Part shown: positions 7,287-15,790 of the stretch, piece by piece
Layout of the letters: each line of letters opens with the position of its first letter
How positions within the stretch are numbered: position 1 is the first letter of the stretch
Origin: Leptonema sp964619535
GTDB taxonomy: Bacteria; Spirochaetota; Leptospiria; Leptospirales; Leptonemataceae
Assembly: GCA_964619535.1 (NCBI GenBank)
Contig: CAZUEX010000003.1
Location: 230,856-294,855 of the forward strand
Direction: 5' to 3'
Length of the DNA: 64,000 nucleotides
Made by a program: the position numbers and the translations under genes
The notes under the pieces: generated by a model
The model's input: only the letters and a program-made list of their open reading frames with translations
What the model was told of the DNA's origin: nothing
Database searches by the model: none

Positions 7287-8540
7287 CTATTGCTGCGTCG
7301 GTTTCTCCGATGCTCGGGCAAAACGCACATGTAGCCGATACATAAGCAAAATAGTTACGACCATGGCAAAGGCAACGACGTACCCCAGTTCTTCGTAATG
7401 AGCCAGCTTTCCGTTACCGGTCTGTGCAACGATCAGGCCTGCTATGATCGAGGCAAGGGCACCGGAATATTGCTGTACCGATGAATTCAGGGCCATGAAG
7501 GAGCCCCTGTCCTGCGGTTCGGGCACGGCCGAGGTAATTGCCTGGGCAGATACCATCCGTGCAGAGATCCCCACAAAGAGAATCGCGCTGACTGCCATTA
7601 CCATCCACATGGGGGTCAGTCCCATATGCGTATAGAAGATGACGACGACCGTGGCAATGATCGAGCCGATGACAAACATGGCATATTTGCCGATCATATC
7701 AGAGAGATAGCCCGAGAATATGCCGGCAAAGACCGATGCCATTCCCGTTACAAGGTATACCAGTGAGATCTGGTTCCGCGTTAGTCCGAGGTTGTGTTCG
7801 CTGAACGTGCTGGCAAAGGGCATGAGCATAAAGCCACCGGTTGCCAGAAGTGCCGTGACGGCAAAGGCCTCGAGGTGATGTCTTTTGAACAGGATCTTAA
7901 GCATGCGATAGAAGGCATTGCGATCCCGATTTGTGGCAAGATGGCTGTTAATGGGTTTTAGACGCAGGGCGATCAAGACTCCAACCGGCGTGGCAACACC
8001 GACAATCATAATGAAGGGCAGATGCCAGTTCCAGTGCGAGGCCAGAAACATGCCAAGGGGCAGTCCGAGCACCTGGCTCACAGAGAAGGCTGCCATGATA
8101 ATGCCCATAACACGTCCGCGCACCTGATAGGGAAAAAGGTCGGCGACGATCGAAAGGCTGATAGAGGCAATCACACCACCGAACAGGCCTGTAATGATGC
8201 GGGCGGCAAGCAGCATATGATACGTAGGCGCCAGTCCACAGAGCAAGGTGCCGAAGACAAAGCCTGTATAAAACGTGAGAAGATACTTCTTCCTATCGAA
8301 ATTGTCTGCTACCACAGAACTCAAAAGGGCCGACGTTCCCGCACTGATTGCGTAGGCAGATACAACAAGCGAGAACTGCGAAGGCGTGATGTTCATCTCA
8401 TCGATGAGGATCGTGCCAAGCGGTGCCATGATCATAAAATCGAGCACGACGGTGAATTGAATGAATGCCAGCAATGCGACGACAAACCATTCATAACGTG
8501 TAAAGGGCGGTAGCTCTGTTTTCTTCATTTTCATAATCAT
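7287..8540 (-). CDS. MFS transporter, drug:H+ antiporter-like
   Basis: 417 residues with twelve predicted membrane helices. N-terminal features include FTVVLDFMIMAPLG and the loop motif DNFDRKKYLL between helices 2 and 3, resembling DHA1-type exporters. The second half has SGYLSDMIGKYAMF, the equivalent loop motif. It lies 24 bases behind a TetR regulator on the same strand, which suggests a self-regulated efflux operon for a toxic small molecule. The substrate is unknown. Starts ATGATTATGAAAATG behind GGGGG-rich sequence. Confidence 0.85.
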   Translation of the reverse strand: MIMKMKKTELPPFTRYEWFVVALLAFIQFTVVLDFMIMAPLGTILIDEMNITPSQFSLVVSAYAISAGTSALLSSVVADNFDRKKYLLTFYTGFVFGTLLCGLAPTYHMLLAARIITGLFGGVIASISLSIVADLFPYQVRGRVMGIIMAAFSVSQVLGLPLGMFLASHWNWHLPFIMIVGVATPVGVLIALRLKPINSHLATNRDRNAFYRMLKILFKRHHLEAFAVTALLATGGFMLMPFASTFSEHNLGLTRNQISLVYLVTGMASVFAGIFSGYLSDMIGKYAMFVIGSIIATVVVIFYTHMGLTPMWMVMAVSAILFVGISARMVSAQAITSAVPEPQDRGSFMALNSSVQQYSGALASIIAGLIVAQTGNGKLAHYEELGYVVAFAMVVTILLMYRLHVRFARASEKPTQQ

Positions 8541-8564
8541 TTCATCCCCCCTATCGATCGATGC

Positions 8565-9158
8565 TCAGGGCTTCAGTGCCTTGAGGACAAGATCCAGGGT
8601 CCTCAGCATGGTCTTTTCATTGAACCTGAAGCGTGGTGTGCCGGGAAAGCTTACGCCATGTAGATCGAACTTGAGTAGCTGATACAGAGGCGAAAACGCA
8701 AGTGACCAGTAGATTTCAACGGGCACATCGACAAGTTCTCCGTTGCTGATGGCATTTCGTACAAAGCATTTCATCTGTTTAATAAACTGCGGATGAATGG
8801 CATTCATTGCCCTGTCGTGAAACGGCGTGTAACGTACCTGCTCCAGAAAGTGCGCCTGATACGGATTGGCCAGGAAGTAGCGGGCCCGGTTTAGCCATTG
8901 AATGCGCATGCCCTCGGCAAACGGCATGGATGCATCGAATCCGACCAGGCTGGCCTCTGTCATCTTTGCCATCTCTTCGGTGTAGAGCTGCATGATCAGA
9001 TCGTCTTTGTCTTTGTAGTAGATGTAAAGCGTGGCCGGTGATACACCTGCTGCCCTGGCAAGCTTCTGCATGCTGAAGCCGCCGAATCCTTCTTCGAAGA
9101 AGATCTTAAAGGCCTGCTCTCGGATGGTCCGTTCCTTGTCTTCGTCCCTCGGGCGCAT
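8565..9158 (-). CDS. TetR/AcrR family transcriptional regulator
   Basis: 197 residues. The N-terminal helix-turn-helix (about residues 10-55) has the classic FFEEGFGGFSMQKLARAAGVSPATLYIYYKDKDDL pattern; the rest is an all-helical ligand domain. It is upstream of and cotranscribed with the MFS gene. The short inverted repeat TGAA-TG-TTCA (9171-9180) lies about 12 bases upstream of the start codon and could be part of its own operator, though it is only ten bases long. Probably a repressor relieved by the exported compound. Confidence 0.88.
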   Translation of the reverse strand: MRPRDEDKERTIREQAFKIFFEEGFGGFSMQKLARAAGVSPATLYIYYKDKDDLIMQLYTEEMAKMTEASLVGFDASMPFAEGMRIQWLNRARYFLANPYQAHFLEQVRYTPFHDRAMNAIHPQFIKQMKCFVRNAISNGELVDVPVEIYWSLAFSPLYQLLKFDLHGVSFPGTPRFRFNEKTMLRTLDLVLKALKP

Positions 9159-9312
9159 AGCATAAGTAAATGAATGTTCAGTTGTGCCGGCAATCCAAAA
9201 TCCACCGTACGGAAGATGCTAAGAAAAAAAATGGATGCGTGATCGCCTGAGAACGAGAAGCGTATAGAGATCTGAGTCAAGGGAGCCGTGAACGGGTCTG
9301 GTTCGTCCTGCC

Positions 9313-10572
9313 TCAATCCTTTTTCTGCCCGAGATCGGCAAGATGCAGATCTCGCAGCGCCGGTGCTCGCAGGGCCGTGGCCGCCACAACGAGAAGCGTC
9401 ATAGTTCCTCCGAAGATGACCGAAGGCACCAGGCCAAGCAGCCGGGCCGCCACGCCTGATTCAAAGGCACCGATTTCGTTCGAGCTGCCGATGAATACGG
9501 CGTTTACCGCAGCAACCCGTCCGCGCATATGATCGGGTGTAAGGCTCTGGAAGATCGTTGATCGAATGACAACGCTGACGTTATCGAACCCCCCGCTCAA
9601 AGCGAGCAGGAAGAGAGAGAAATAGAAGTTCGTCGAAAGGGCAAAGAGGATCATACAGGCGCCGAAACCGGCCACGCTGTAGAGCAAAATCCATCCGCTG
9701 TGACGCATTGGTGGTCGCAGCATCAGCGTCACAGCCATGGCAACCGCTCCTGCAGCCGGGGCCATGCGAAGCAGGCCAAGCCCTTCCGGGCCAACGGAAA
9801 GAACCTCTTTTGCAAAGATCGGAAACAATGCCTCCACTCCGCCGAACAGCACGGCAAAGAGATCCAGTGTAATGGCACCGAGGAATTCCTGTTTCGAGGC
9901 AACATAACGTGCACCGACCGACAGGCTTTGCAGCAACGTTTCTTTCTTCTCGGGTCGTTTCGGAGCGGGCAGGTTGGTTACGAAGAGAAAACTGCATAAT
10001 GCCAGGGCAACCAGCAATGTATCGAGCGCATAGGCTTCGACCATACCGATGAAGCCATAGACAAAGCCTCCCAGGGCCGGTCCAACGATAGACGCTCCTT
10101 GCCAGGCAACGCTGTTCCATGTGGCTGCATTTGTGTAAAGGTCGGGCGGCATCATCTGCGCGAGAAGTGCAGAGAAGGCCGGAGCCAGAATCCCCCGCGC
10201 AAGGCCGGTGCAGAAAATGATCAAATACAGAAAGGGCACACTGCGTGGATCAGATCCAATCGTAACGGCCACCCCCGTTAAGAACAACGTGGCAAGAAAA
10301 AGAAAGGCCATGGCTCCAAGCACAAGGTTCTTGCGGCGATGCATGTCGGCAAAGTAGCCGCCAAAGGGTGCCATGGTTAAGGCCGGTATGGCTTCTGTAA
10401 AACCGATGAGCCCGAGGGCCAGGGGATCCTTTGTCAGTTCATAGATCTGCCAGCCGACGATGACGGCCTGGATCTGCATGGCAAGGGTGTAGAAGATGCG
10501 CGCAAACAGGAAGAAGCGATAGTCGGGCAGCCGAAGAGCCGCTGCAGGAGAGTGAGACATGGGCGACATCAT
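9313..10572 (-). CDS. MFS transporter (EntS/MFS_3-like)
   Basis: 419 residues, twelve membrane helices, with the loop ADMHRRKNLVL after helix 2 and the conserved late segment IFQSLTPDHMRGRVAAVNAVFIGSSNEIG that marks the enterobactin-exporter-like MFS_3 group. Many members export siderophores or drugs; the substrate here is unknown. It is separated from the TetR gene by 154 bp without clear signals and follows a patch of gene remnants on the same strand. Confidence 0.82.
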   Translation of the reverse strand: MMSPMSHSPAAALRLPDYRFFLFARIFYTLAMQIQAVIVGWQIYELTKDPLALGLIGFTEAIPALTMAPFGGYFADMHRRKNLVLGAMAFLFLATLFLTGVAVTIGSDPRSVPFLYLIIFCTGLARGILAPAFSALLAQMMPPDLYTNAATWNSVAWQGASIVGPALGGFVYGFIGMVEAYALDTLLVALALCSFLFVTNLPAPKRPEKKETLLQSLSVGARYVASKQEFLGAITLDLFAVLFGGVEALFPIFAKEVLSVGPEGLGLLRMAPAAGAVAMAVTLMLRPPMRHSGWILLYSVAGFGACMILFALSTNFYFSLFLLALSGGFDNVSVVIRSTIFQSLTPDHMRGRVAAVNAVFIGSSNEIGAFESGVAARLLGLVPSVIFGGTMTLLVVAATALRAPALRDLHLADLGQKKD

Positions 10573-10720
10573 CCAGGCTCTGGCAGTGGCCTGTACTGCA
10601 AAGCGGGAAATGCCGGCGTGGGCCGCACATGAGAATATCGGGTCGGCCCTTTAGCTGCCCGTAGTAGAGGTAGTAGAGATTGAAGCCGTCGATATAGACG
10701 TAGGTTCGTAGCGGCATCAT
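10573..10720 (-). pseudogene. Truncated NYN/DUF88-type nuclease gene (5' remnant)
   Basis: Reading leftward from tandem ATGs at 10720/10717 gives MPLRTYVYIDGFNLYY followed by GQLKGRP. This is the signature start of LabA/DUF88 NYN-domain proteins, including the first catalytic aspartate of the PIN-like fold. After about 26 codons the match ends abruptly and the frame runs into the start of the MFS gene. The remaining ~150 residues of such a protein are absent. It is too short to fold and is taken as a deletion remnant. Confidence 0.55.
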
Positions 10721-10925
10721 TAACCGCGCCATAAAAAAAGCAAAGGCCATCCAGGATAGCCTTCAGGTTTGCCAGTCCTGTGTCAAAATCCTTGCCGACG
10801 AGTCCGTCCAAATCCATAAAGGGCATCAGGAGATTCATCGGATAATCCATAAATCCCCACACGACGGTGGTGCCATCGTCGTCTTCCAATAAAGTCAAGA
10901 TGTTGTTTGAAAATCGAAGAGCAGT
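10721..10925 (-). pseudogene. SRPBCC-domain protein gene, 3' remnant
   Basis: The frame encodes DDGTTVVWGFMDYPMN and, further on, FDTGLANLKAIL. This is the typical last 50-60 residues of START/Bet v1-like SRPBCC proteins, which end in a helix with a G-L-x-x-LK pattern. The first two thirds of a normal gene are missing: the frame has no ATG and is cut near 10925 by the divergent SUMF1 gene region. The reading then passes through a terminator hairpin and into unrelated sequence. Judged a relic. Confidence 0.55.
10733..10763 (-). terminator. Rho-independent terminator within the remnant patch
   Basis: On the minus strand AAGGCTATCC, a one-base loop, GGATGGCCTT (ten pairs with one G-U) and, three bases later, seven T. 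It now sits inside the frame of the SRPBCC remnant, so that frame no longer has its original end. Confidence 0.6.
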
Positions 10926-10972
10926 ATGTGGAGAAAAAAAAGGAACCCGGGCGGGGCAGGGGCCGATATTCG

Positions 10973-12148
10973 ATGCAGGAGGAAGAATCTGTGCGGCGAT
11001 GGTTGTCTGATAATAGAAAAAAAGGGGCCGTTTCTGTGGTTGCCCTGCTGTGGATCAGCGCCTCGGCTTTTGCGGTAGCGCCTTTGCGCTTTCAACCACG
11101 TGGCCATATCGAACAGGTTCGACCCGACTCCGAGCTGCTTCTGAAGGCCGAACGCCCTCACTTTCTTGCCCATCGTTCCTTTGCAGCGGTACGTGCATAT
11201 TTTGTTCGTTCCGATCGTATGTGGGTGATTCGGTCGGAGCAGGGCAATGAAGTTGGACGCTGCCGTATTACCCATGTCTTTGAAGAGGATGGCAGTCTGT
11301 ATATGAAGGCCCTGGCCATGGAGGCCGCAGAAGATATCCGGGCAGGCTATGTGTTTGGAGAGTATCGTCCGGCGAAGCGCATCGATCCACCGCCTCGTAT
11401 TCTATCGCGAAAGAAGGGGCCACCTGCCATAATCCGTCACAGTGTCGATAAAAAGGAGATGGTTTATATACCGGAGGACTACCTGGTATTCGGACAGGGC
11501 AGTGATGCAGAGGCCGCCGATTTTAATCCCTACTTTTACAGTCGCGACATCAGTACGACTCCTCACATTCGTGCATTTTATATCGATCGAACAGAAGTAA
11601 CGAATGCGGAGTATTACCGCTTTTGCAGGGAAACGGGTTATCCTCTTCCGACACAGTGGAAAAATGGATTTCCGGATGAACAGGCCGACTATCCATTCCT
11701 CTATGCAACGTTTGCCGATGCCGAGGCATATGCACGCTGGGCAGGCAAAAGGCTTCCGACAGAGTGGGAATGGGAGCTGGCAGCCCGCGGTGGTTTGCGA
11801 GAGCGAGAAAGCCTTCAATCCTTTGATGAGTCGCCGCCGCTGTATCCTGCAGGTGATGATCCTGTAGGATGTGTTACCGTGCCATCTGATGGCCCCGTAG
11901 CGGTTACTGCCTTGAAGGATCAGAACCGGCGCGGATTGCTGGGGATGTGCGGTAACGCTCCGGAGTGGACGTCTTCGTATTATACGCCTTATCCAGGGGC
12001 GATGTTTCGTCAGTATATGGGCCGGATTCGGCGGGTGCTTCGTGGTGGGGCCTTCTATCTGCCTGTAGACAAGGCAAAGGCCTCTGTGCGTATGCCGGCT
12101 TCTGAACTGGACCGGGCGGGCTTTCGGCTGGTAATGGATAGCCCGTAA
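10973..12148 (+). CDS. SUMF1/FGE-sulfatase-like domain protein, probably exported
   Basis: With the start at 10973 the product has 391 residues: a signal or anchor helix (about 17-34, KGAVSVVALLWISASAFA), an N-terminal beta-rich region of unknown type, and a formylglycine-generating-enzyme-like domain from about residue 160. Landmarks are YIDRTEVTNAEYYRFCRETG, AYARWAGKRLPTEWEWELAARG, GNAPEWTSSYY and RVLRGGAFY. Such domains occur in many spirochete envelope proteins as C-type-lectin-fold modules without known enzyme activity. An in-frame start at 10907 would overlap the remnant patch and put the hydrophobic helix far inside, so it is less likely. Confidence 0.75.
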   Translation: MQEEESVRRWLSDNRKKGAVSVVALLWISASAFAVAPLRFQPRGHIEQVRPDSELLLKAERPHFLAHRSFAAVRAYFVRSDRMWVIRSEQGNEVGRCRITHVFEEDGSLYMKALAMEAAEDIRAGYVFGEYRPAKRIDPPPRILSRKKGPPAIIRHSVDKKEMVYIPEDYLVFGQGSDAEAADFNPYFYSRDISTTPHIRAFYIDRTEVTNAEYYRFCRETGYPLPTQWKNGFPDEQADYPFLYATFADAEAYARWAGKRLPTEWEWELAARGGLRERESLQSFDESPPLYPAGDDPVGCVTVPSDGPVAVTALKDQNRRGLLGMCGNAPEWTSSYYTPYPGAMFRQYMGRIRRVLRGGAFYLPVDKAKASVRMPASELDRAGFRLVMDSP

Positions 12149-12165
12149 AGGCAGGCGACTGCGCT

Positions 12166-13308
12166 TTATTCGTCCATTAGACGGTCACGTTCCTGGAAGA
12201 GCTGGAACAGTCCCTGTCCTTTGTTTTCTTCTGTTGCTTTAAAGGGCTCGGTTTCATCCAGACTCAGGACTTCTGTAATCTCTTCTTTGCCGCGTAATTT
12301 AAAATGTCCATGGGAGTGGGCATTTATGCGATCACTGACGGGACCATAGGTATGATGGTCGAAAAGAATGGGAGCATTCAACTCCTTGGTCATGTCCTGG
12401 ATACGCGCAGCTGCGTTTACGGGGTCACCCATCACAGCGTATTTCATGCGACGAATCGATCCGATGTTTCCGGCAAAAATGCGGCCGGTGGCTATACCGA
12501 TGCCATAGCCGATCCTGTCGGCAACCATCGTATTGAAATTGCGGATATATGTGCGAATATCAACGGCGGTCTGGATGGCGTTGAACACATCATCATCCGT
12601 TGGAACCGGACAACCGAATGTGGCCAGAATACCGTCACCGAGCAGTTCGTTAACAGAGCCTCTGTTGGCAAAGATGATGTCCATGATGTCGGCAAACAGA
12701 TCGCTGATGAATGTGGCATAGTTTTGCGGGCCCATCTTTTCTGCCATGGGGGTGGAGCCTCTGATGTCGAAGAACATCACAGAGGCCGGAATAATGTCTC
12801 CGCCTAACTCTGCTGGAATCTCTTCGTTCAGGATTCGTTCGACAAGATCTTCAGAAAAATATCGAAGCAGGCGCCGCTTTTCCTTTTCCAGCTTTCTGTT
12901 CAGCTCTTCGATGGTGCGCCGGGATGTAAGGAGCTCCAGCGCTGTCTGTATCTTCATGACAAGGTCAGCCATGACGATGGGCTTGTGCAAGAACTCATTG
13001 GCGCCGGACGACATGGAAACGATCTTTACCTCTTCGCTGTCATCTGCAGAGATGATGAAGACGGGAATGTCCTTGAGTTCGCTTTTGTTTCGTATCTGCT
13101 TCAGCACATCGAGCCCGGGGATGCCCGGAAGGTACAGGTCCAGCAGGACAAGGTCTGGTTTGTAGCTGTCCAGGGATGCTATGGCATCTTCGCCGGATGT
13201 GGCCGTTTGAATCTCGTAGCCCCACATCGCGATGAAATGCCGGAGCATCTGTGCCTGTGTTTCATCGTCCTCTACGATGAGGATTCTATGCGGTTGAGAA
13301 GCAGGCAT
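12166..13308 (-). CDS. Response regulator with adenylate/guanylate cyclase output domain
   Basis: The 380-residue product has a receiver domain (residues 7-120; phospho-acceptor Asp57 in LLDLYLPG, Lys109), a coiled linker (about 128-150) and a class III cyclase domain (about 165-350). Metal-binding aspartates are visible in MFFDIRGST (about 181) and LLGDGILATFG (about 225); MKYAVMGDPVNAAARI carries the substrate and ribose contacts. It should make cAMP when its receiver is phosphorylated. The start is one base after the HDOD stop, so the two genes are coupled. No cognate histidine kinase is adjacent. Confidence 0.9.
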   Translation of the reverse strand: MPASQPHRILIVEDDETQAQMLRHFIAMWGYEIQTATSGEDAIASLDSYKPDLVLLDLYLPGIPGLDVLKQIRNKSELKDIPVFIISADDSEEVKIVSMSSGANEFLHKPIVMADLVMKIQTALELLTSRRTIEELNRKLEKEKRRLLRYFSEDLVERILNEEIPAELGGDIIPASVMFFDIRGSTPMAEKMGPQNYATFISDLFADIMDIIFANRGSVNELLGDGILATFGCPVPTDDDVFNAIQTAVDIRTYIRNFNTMVADRIGYGIGIATGRIFAGNIGSIRRMKYAVMGDPVNAAARIQDMTKELNAPILFDHHTYGPVSDRINAHSHGHFKLRGKEEITEVLSLDETEPFKATEENKGQGLFQLFQERDRLMDE

Positions 13309-13309
13309 A

Positions 13310-14164
13310 CTAACTTGCAGCCATCTGATAGAACAGATGTGCCTTAATCGATGCAAACGTCGTTTCGTCAGTATAGAGACTGGTTGCATTGCCGTTGCCG
13401 CCCAGGTATTCATAGACTGCAGAGGCATTCGACACTACATCAGATGAAACAGGCAGTGAAAGAAGCTGCATGGAAAGAATCGATGCAACGTATGTAATCC
13501 GCTCCATGTCGGACTTCAGATCGGATAACTTTGTCTGCGGACCGATACCGGCGCAGCGGACGAATTCTTCGGGAAGCTTCCAGGTTTCAGCGGTGGATCT
13601 GCCCAGTGTTTCATTACTGACCTGATAGGAGCTCTGCTCCATTTCGTTGAGATCAAAGCCGTTTTGTTCTACCTGTTGCACAAGGTATGCATAGTGGTCG
13701 GTCTTGTTCAGGGCAAGGATACTCATGCCGATCTTATGCAGCAATCCGGCCAGAAAGACTTCTTCACAGAGATCGTTCTTGTTTAGATTCTGTGACATGG
13801 TTTTGCCCATCAGGGCCGTGACGATTGGCAGTTCATTGACGTAGCGCCGCAGGGTTTGATCTTTTATCGAGGAATTCATTCCTTTTGTTCCAAGGAAGAT
13901 GACCAGGTTCTTCAGCGCTCTCAGTCCAAGCAGTGTTACGGCATCCCTGAGGAGCTTGATCTTACCCGAACGGCCATAGAAAGCAGAATTGGCCACGCGT
14001 AATACCTCTGCTGCCACACCTTTGTCGCCTTCTACGATCTTTTCGATATCGTGCACGGAGGCTTCAGGAGCGGTGTGGTCGTACTGCATCACCTTCATCA
14101 CAACGGTGGGCAGAGGCGGTACGCTAAAATCCTTCATTTCGGACATGGTGCCATTATCCGACAC
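13310..14164 (-). CDS. HDOD domain protein
   Basis: 284 residues, almost entirely an HDOD domain: PPLPTVVMKVMQ at the start, IVEGDKGVAAEVLRVANSAFYG, LRDAVTLLGLRALKNLVI and FLAGLLHKIGMSILA. HDOD proteins resemble HD phosphodiesterases but lack the catalytic His-Asp metal set; here the sequence is HKIG rather than HDIG. They act as signalling scaffolds, often with c-di-GMP or two-component systems. The start is GTG (14164); ATGs follow seven and ten codons into the reading. Coupled to the cyclase gene and divergent from the EAL gene. Confidence 0.88.
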   Translation of the reverse strand: MSDNGTMSEMKDFSVPPLPTVVMKVMQYDHTAPEASVHDIEKIVEGDKGVAAEVLRVANSAFYGRSGKIKLLRDAVTLLGLRALKNLVIFLGTKGMNSSIKDQTLRRYVNELPIVTALMGKTMSQNLNKNDLCEEVFLAGLLHKIGMSILALNKTDHYAYLVQQVEQNGFDLNEMEQSSYQVSNETLGRSTAETWKLPEEFVRCAGIGPQTKLSDLKSDMERITYVASILSMQLLSLPVSSDVVSNASAVYEYLGGNGNATSLYTDETTFASIKAHLFYQMAAS

Positions 14165-14223
14165 TCTGTAGCGACAAGCAACAGTTTTTCCTGGTCTTTT
14201 TCCACCGTCCCTGACACAGGCCG

Positions 14224-14253
14224 ATGAATCCTGTCAGTTTTGACAGGATTCAT
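14224..14253. promoter_or_regulatory. 13-bp perfect inverted repeat between HDOD and EAL genes
   Basis: Arms ATGAATCCTGTCA and TGACAGGATTCAT with a four-base GTTT centre lie in the 127-bp divergent region, 39 bases before the EAL start and 60 before the HDOD start. No T-run follows on either strand, so an operator or leader structure is likelier than a terminator. Confidence 0.6.
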
Positions 14254-14291
14254 GTTGACATGCCGGTTGCAGCAAGAGATCGAAGTGTCAC

Positions 14292-15599
14292 ATGCTTGCG
14301 GATGCCGTTTACAGAGACGAAGAAGCGTTTATCAAGCGGTGGATTACTGGAAACCGCGGGCGACCCATCTTCTTGATTCGCTTTGAAAATGTCAGTTTGC
14401 CACTGGATCGGTTTGCAGATTTACTGCATGAAGAGATTTATTCCATCGTCAACACCACAGATATAGACTTTGGCTCACTTTTGCTGGAGGATTCTCAGGC
14501 CCTGCTTCTTGGCATTTCACCGCGAAGCGATCGCGAGGAGCTGCCGAATATCGACGGAGCGGTGGGCCGTTTTCAGGATAGCTGTGCAAGGCGAGGAGTG
14601 GGTGGCTTTGAATTCGGTGTCGGTAGAACGCAGTGCAATTTTCTGTCAGCCAGCGAAGAGATATACCGTGAGCTTTACAGAACGTCCCTGAAGAACCTGC
14701 AGGACAATAAAACACGCTGGAAGTGGACCTTCTTTAACCGTGCCAATATGTATCTGTCCGGGTCGAAAAAAGAGGCGCTCGTGCAGCCGGCTGTGTCCTA
14801 CGATCCTGTGGCAAAGACCTTCTCGGTGAAGGGAGGAGAGCTCTTTATTGGTGGCGGTCGCTATGCAAGTTATCGCGAGTTGATTGCCGATTTGCCGGAT
14901 GACCAGGATTTGAATCGGTTTGAGCTTTTGATTCTTGAAAAACTGGTGCTGTCTGCAGAAGGCCTGCCCGGTGTTTTAAAGTTTAACATCTCTCCGCAAT
15001 CGTTCATCGATACCTTTTGCGATGAAGAGAAGGTGAAGCGCTTTCATAGCTTGATAGAGAGTATCGGATTACTGCCGCAGCGCATGCTTTTCGAACTGGT
15101 GGAAAAACCCTACGAAGAGAGATATGCATCGCTGAAGGACGTATGCAGATTGTTCTGGAATTACGGCATTGGTTTTGCCGCTGACGATTTTGGTGTAAAG
15201 AGCCAGAGCCATCAGGTCATACTGGATCTTGGTATCATGATACGCGAGTTCAAGCTCGATCCGATGAGCTTTCGCTTTAAGCCAGACGAAGACCAGACCA
15301 AGTTTCTCGACAATCTTGCTTTTATCGCCTACTGCAAGAGGCTGGCCGATAACAGAGAGGCCGTCATTACGGCTGAGGCCGTCGAAGACCTGGAAACCCT
15401 GGAATTCCTCATGGAACACCATATCTATCAGTTCCAGTCGAATATCTTCTGTGGTAAGATGGGCATCGACGAGTATCGGGAAAACTATAACAGGATGCAG
15501 AACCTGCCGTACAGGGAATTTGAGCGTCTTGTGATGGAATCGGGTCCTGGCTTAAGTGATCGGTTTGACCATAATGTATTCTTGAGAACAGCACAATGA
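14292..15599 (+). CDS. EAL domain protein, probably degenerate c-di-GMP phosphodiesterase
   Basis: 435 residues. The N-terminal ~150 residues form an unassigned domain, and the C-terminal part (about 165-405) follows the EAL fold: QPAVSYDP, KFNISPQSF, LFELVEKPYEE, GFAADDFGVKS, IREFKLDPM and ITAEAVEDLETLEFL. DDFG and the lysine are kept, but the first EAL signature is replaced by a GELFIGGG-like segment and the usual QG near the end is QSN. Catalysis is therefore doubtful and a c-di-GMP sensor role is possible. Divergent from HDOD/cyclase genes, suggesting one signalling module. Confidence 0.75.
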   Translation: MLADAVYRDEEAFIKRWITGNRGRPIFLIRFENVSLPLDRFADLLHEEIYSIVNTTDIDFGSLLLEDSQALLLGISPRSDREELPNIDGAVGRFQDSCARRGVGGFEFGVGRTQCNFLSASEEIYRELYRTSLKNLQDNKTRWKWTFFNRANMYLSGSKKEALVQPAVSYDPVAKTFSVKGGELFIGGGRYASYRELIADLPDDQDLNRFELLILEKLVLSAEGLPGVLKFNISPQSFIDTFCDEEKVKRFHSLIESIGLLPQRMLFELVEKPYEERYASLKDVCRLFWNYGIGFAADDFGVKSQSHQVILDLGIMIREFKLDPMSFRFKPDEDQTKFLDNLAFIAYCKRLADNREAVITAEAVEDLETLEFLMEHHIYQFQSNIFCGKMGIDEYRENYNRMQNLPYREFERLVMESGPGLSDRFDHNVFLRTAQ

Positions 15600-15655
15600 A
15601 AGGATGATTTCGATTGACACCGCCTGCAGCATCAAAAACAGTGTCTGCAACGGTC

Positions 15656-15728
15656 GCCCAGGTAGCTCAGTCGGTAGAGCAATGGACTGAAAATCCATGT
15701 GTCGGTGGTTCGATTCCGCCCCTGGGCA
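15656..15728 (+). tRNA. tRNA-Phe (anticodon GAA)
   Basis: Cloverleaf with acceptor GCCCAGG/CCTGGGC, D-arm GCTC/GAGC, anticodon stem ATGGA/TCCAT around CTGAAAA (anticodon GAA), and T-arm GGTGG-TTCGATT-CCGCC (one mismatch-tolerant pair). Discriminator A; CCA not encoded. A TTGACA at 15614-15619 may be its -35 box, but the -10 is poor. Confidence 0.95.
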
Positions 15729-15790
15729 AAGCCTCTTTCCCTTGACGAACGTCGATTCTGCCGCTTATCTCGCCTCAGGCAGAATCATTC

